Origin: Deltaproteobacteria bacterium
Lineage (GTDB): Bacteria; Desulfobacterota; GWC2-55-46
DNA: 5,915 bases
Assembly: GCA_016182705.1 (NCBI GenBank)
Contig: JACPGA010000049.1
Span: forward strand, 1-5,915
Direction of reading: 5' to 3'
Position 1 is the first letter of the stretch; each line of letters opens with the position of its first letter. The notes under the pieces are model-generated. The model had not been told where the DNA came from and did not search any database. It saw only the letters and a list, made by a program, of their open reading frames with translations. This document shows, in pieces, positions 5,833-5,915 of this stretch. Made by a program: the position numbers and the translations under genes.

Positions 5833-5915
5833 TCAACCCTTTTCCGGAAAACTCTTCGACATTCGTATGCGCGGCAGCGTCGCGCCGCCCGCGAGCTGGA
5901 GCTGCTCCATCTTTG
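5833..5915 (-). CDS. Possible C-terminal end of a gene entering from the right edge
   Basis: On the - strand a frame is open from the window edge to a TGA at 5833-5835 and would encode about 26 residues ending MSKSFPEKG. I do not recognise the sequence and no domain can be seen in so few residues. The + strand is also open here, and GC-rich sequence of this length stays open by chance, so this is only a candidate. Confidence 0.2.
   Translation of the reverse strand, partial: KMEQLQLAGGATLPRIRMSKSFPEKG

Overview
The window carries part of a bacterial lysine/meso-diaminopimelate (DAP) operon on the + strand, followed by a periplasmic thiol-disulfide protein gene, a tRNA gene on the - strand, a broken signalling gene and a repeat-rich tail. 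The source looks like a Gram-negative bacterium of moderate to high GC. The evidence is the DsbC/G-type exported protein, the response regulator-GAF-GGDEF architecture and the dap gene order. Heavy use of ATA for Ile (15 of 26 Ile codons in dapB by hand count) and of AGG for Arg recalls Desulfobacterota (former Deltaproteobacteria) or Nitrospirota. That placement is inference, not a database result.

Layout: 1-93 is the 3' end of an upstream gene, probably lysA, overlapping dapF by ATGA. dapF (90-911) is followed by a 185-base gap almost filled by a long imperfect palindrome. dapA (1097-1987) has its own strong Shine-Dalgarno and overlaps dapB (1984-2790) by ATGA. Twenty-six bases after dapB comes a 276-residue exported DsbC/DsbG-like protein (2817-3647) with a CPYC active site and an extra N-terminal CxxCH. 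A tRNA-Thr(CGT) lies on the - strand (3765-3840) with a near-consensus sigma70 promoter. A response regulator-GAF-GGDEF gene (3929-5396) runs the other way from the tRNA and ends at a strong intrinsic terminator (5424-5455). The remaining ~460 bases hold inverted repeats and no convincing complete gene.

How the genes work together: DapA makes the first committed intermediate of DAP synthesis, DapB reduces it, DapF makes meso-DAP for peptidoglycan, and LysA (if the first fragment is lysA) decarboxylates meso-DAP to lysine. The Dsb-like gene may be co-transcribed but has no obvious metabolic link. The GGDEF protein would make cyclic di-GMP if intact.

The most striking observation is two exact tandem duplications about 1.7 kb apart. 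A 48-bp in-frame duplication adds 16 residues to the Dsb-like protein. A 16-bp duplication falls inside the GGEEF signature and frameshifts the diguanylate cyclase. Removing each restores normal family architecture. They are either recent mutations (possibly reversible) or assembly errors. I found no complete, clearly new biological system here.
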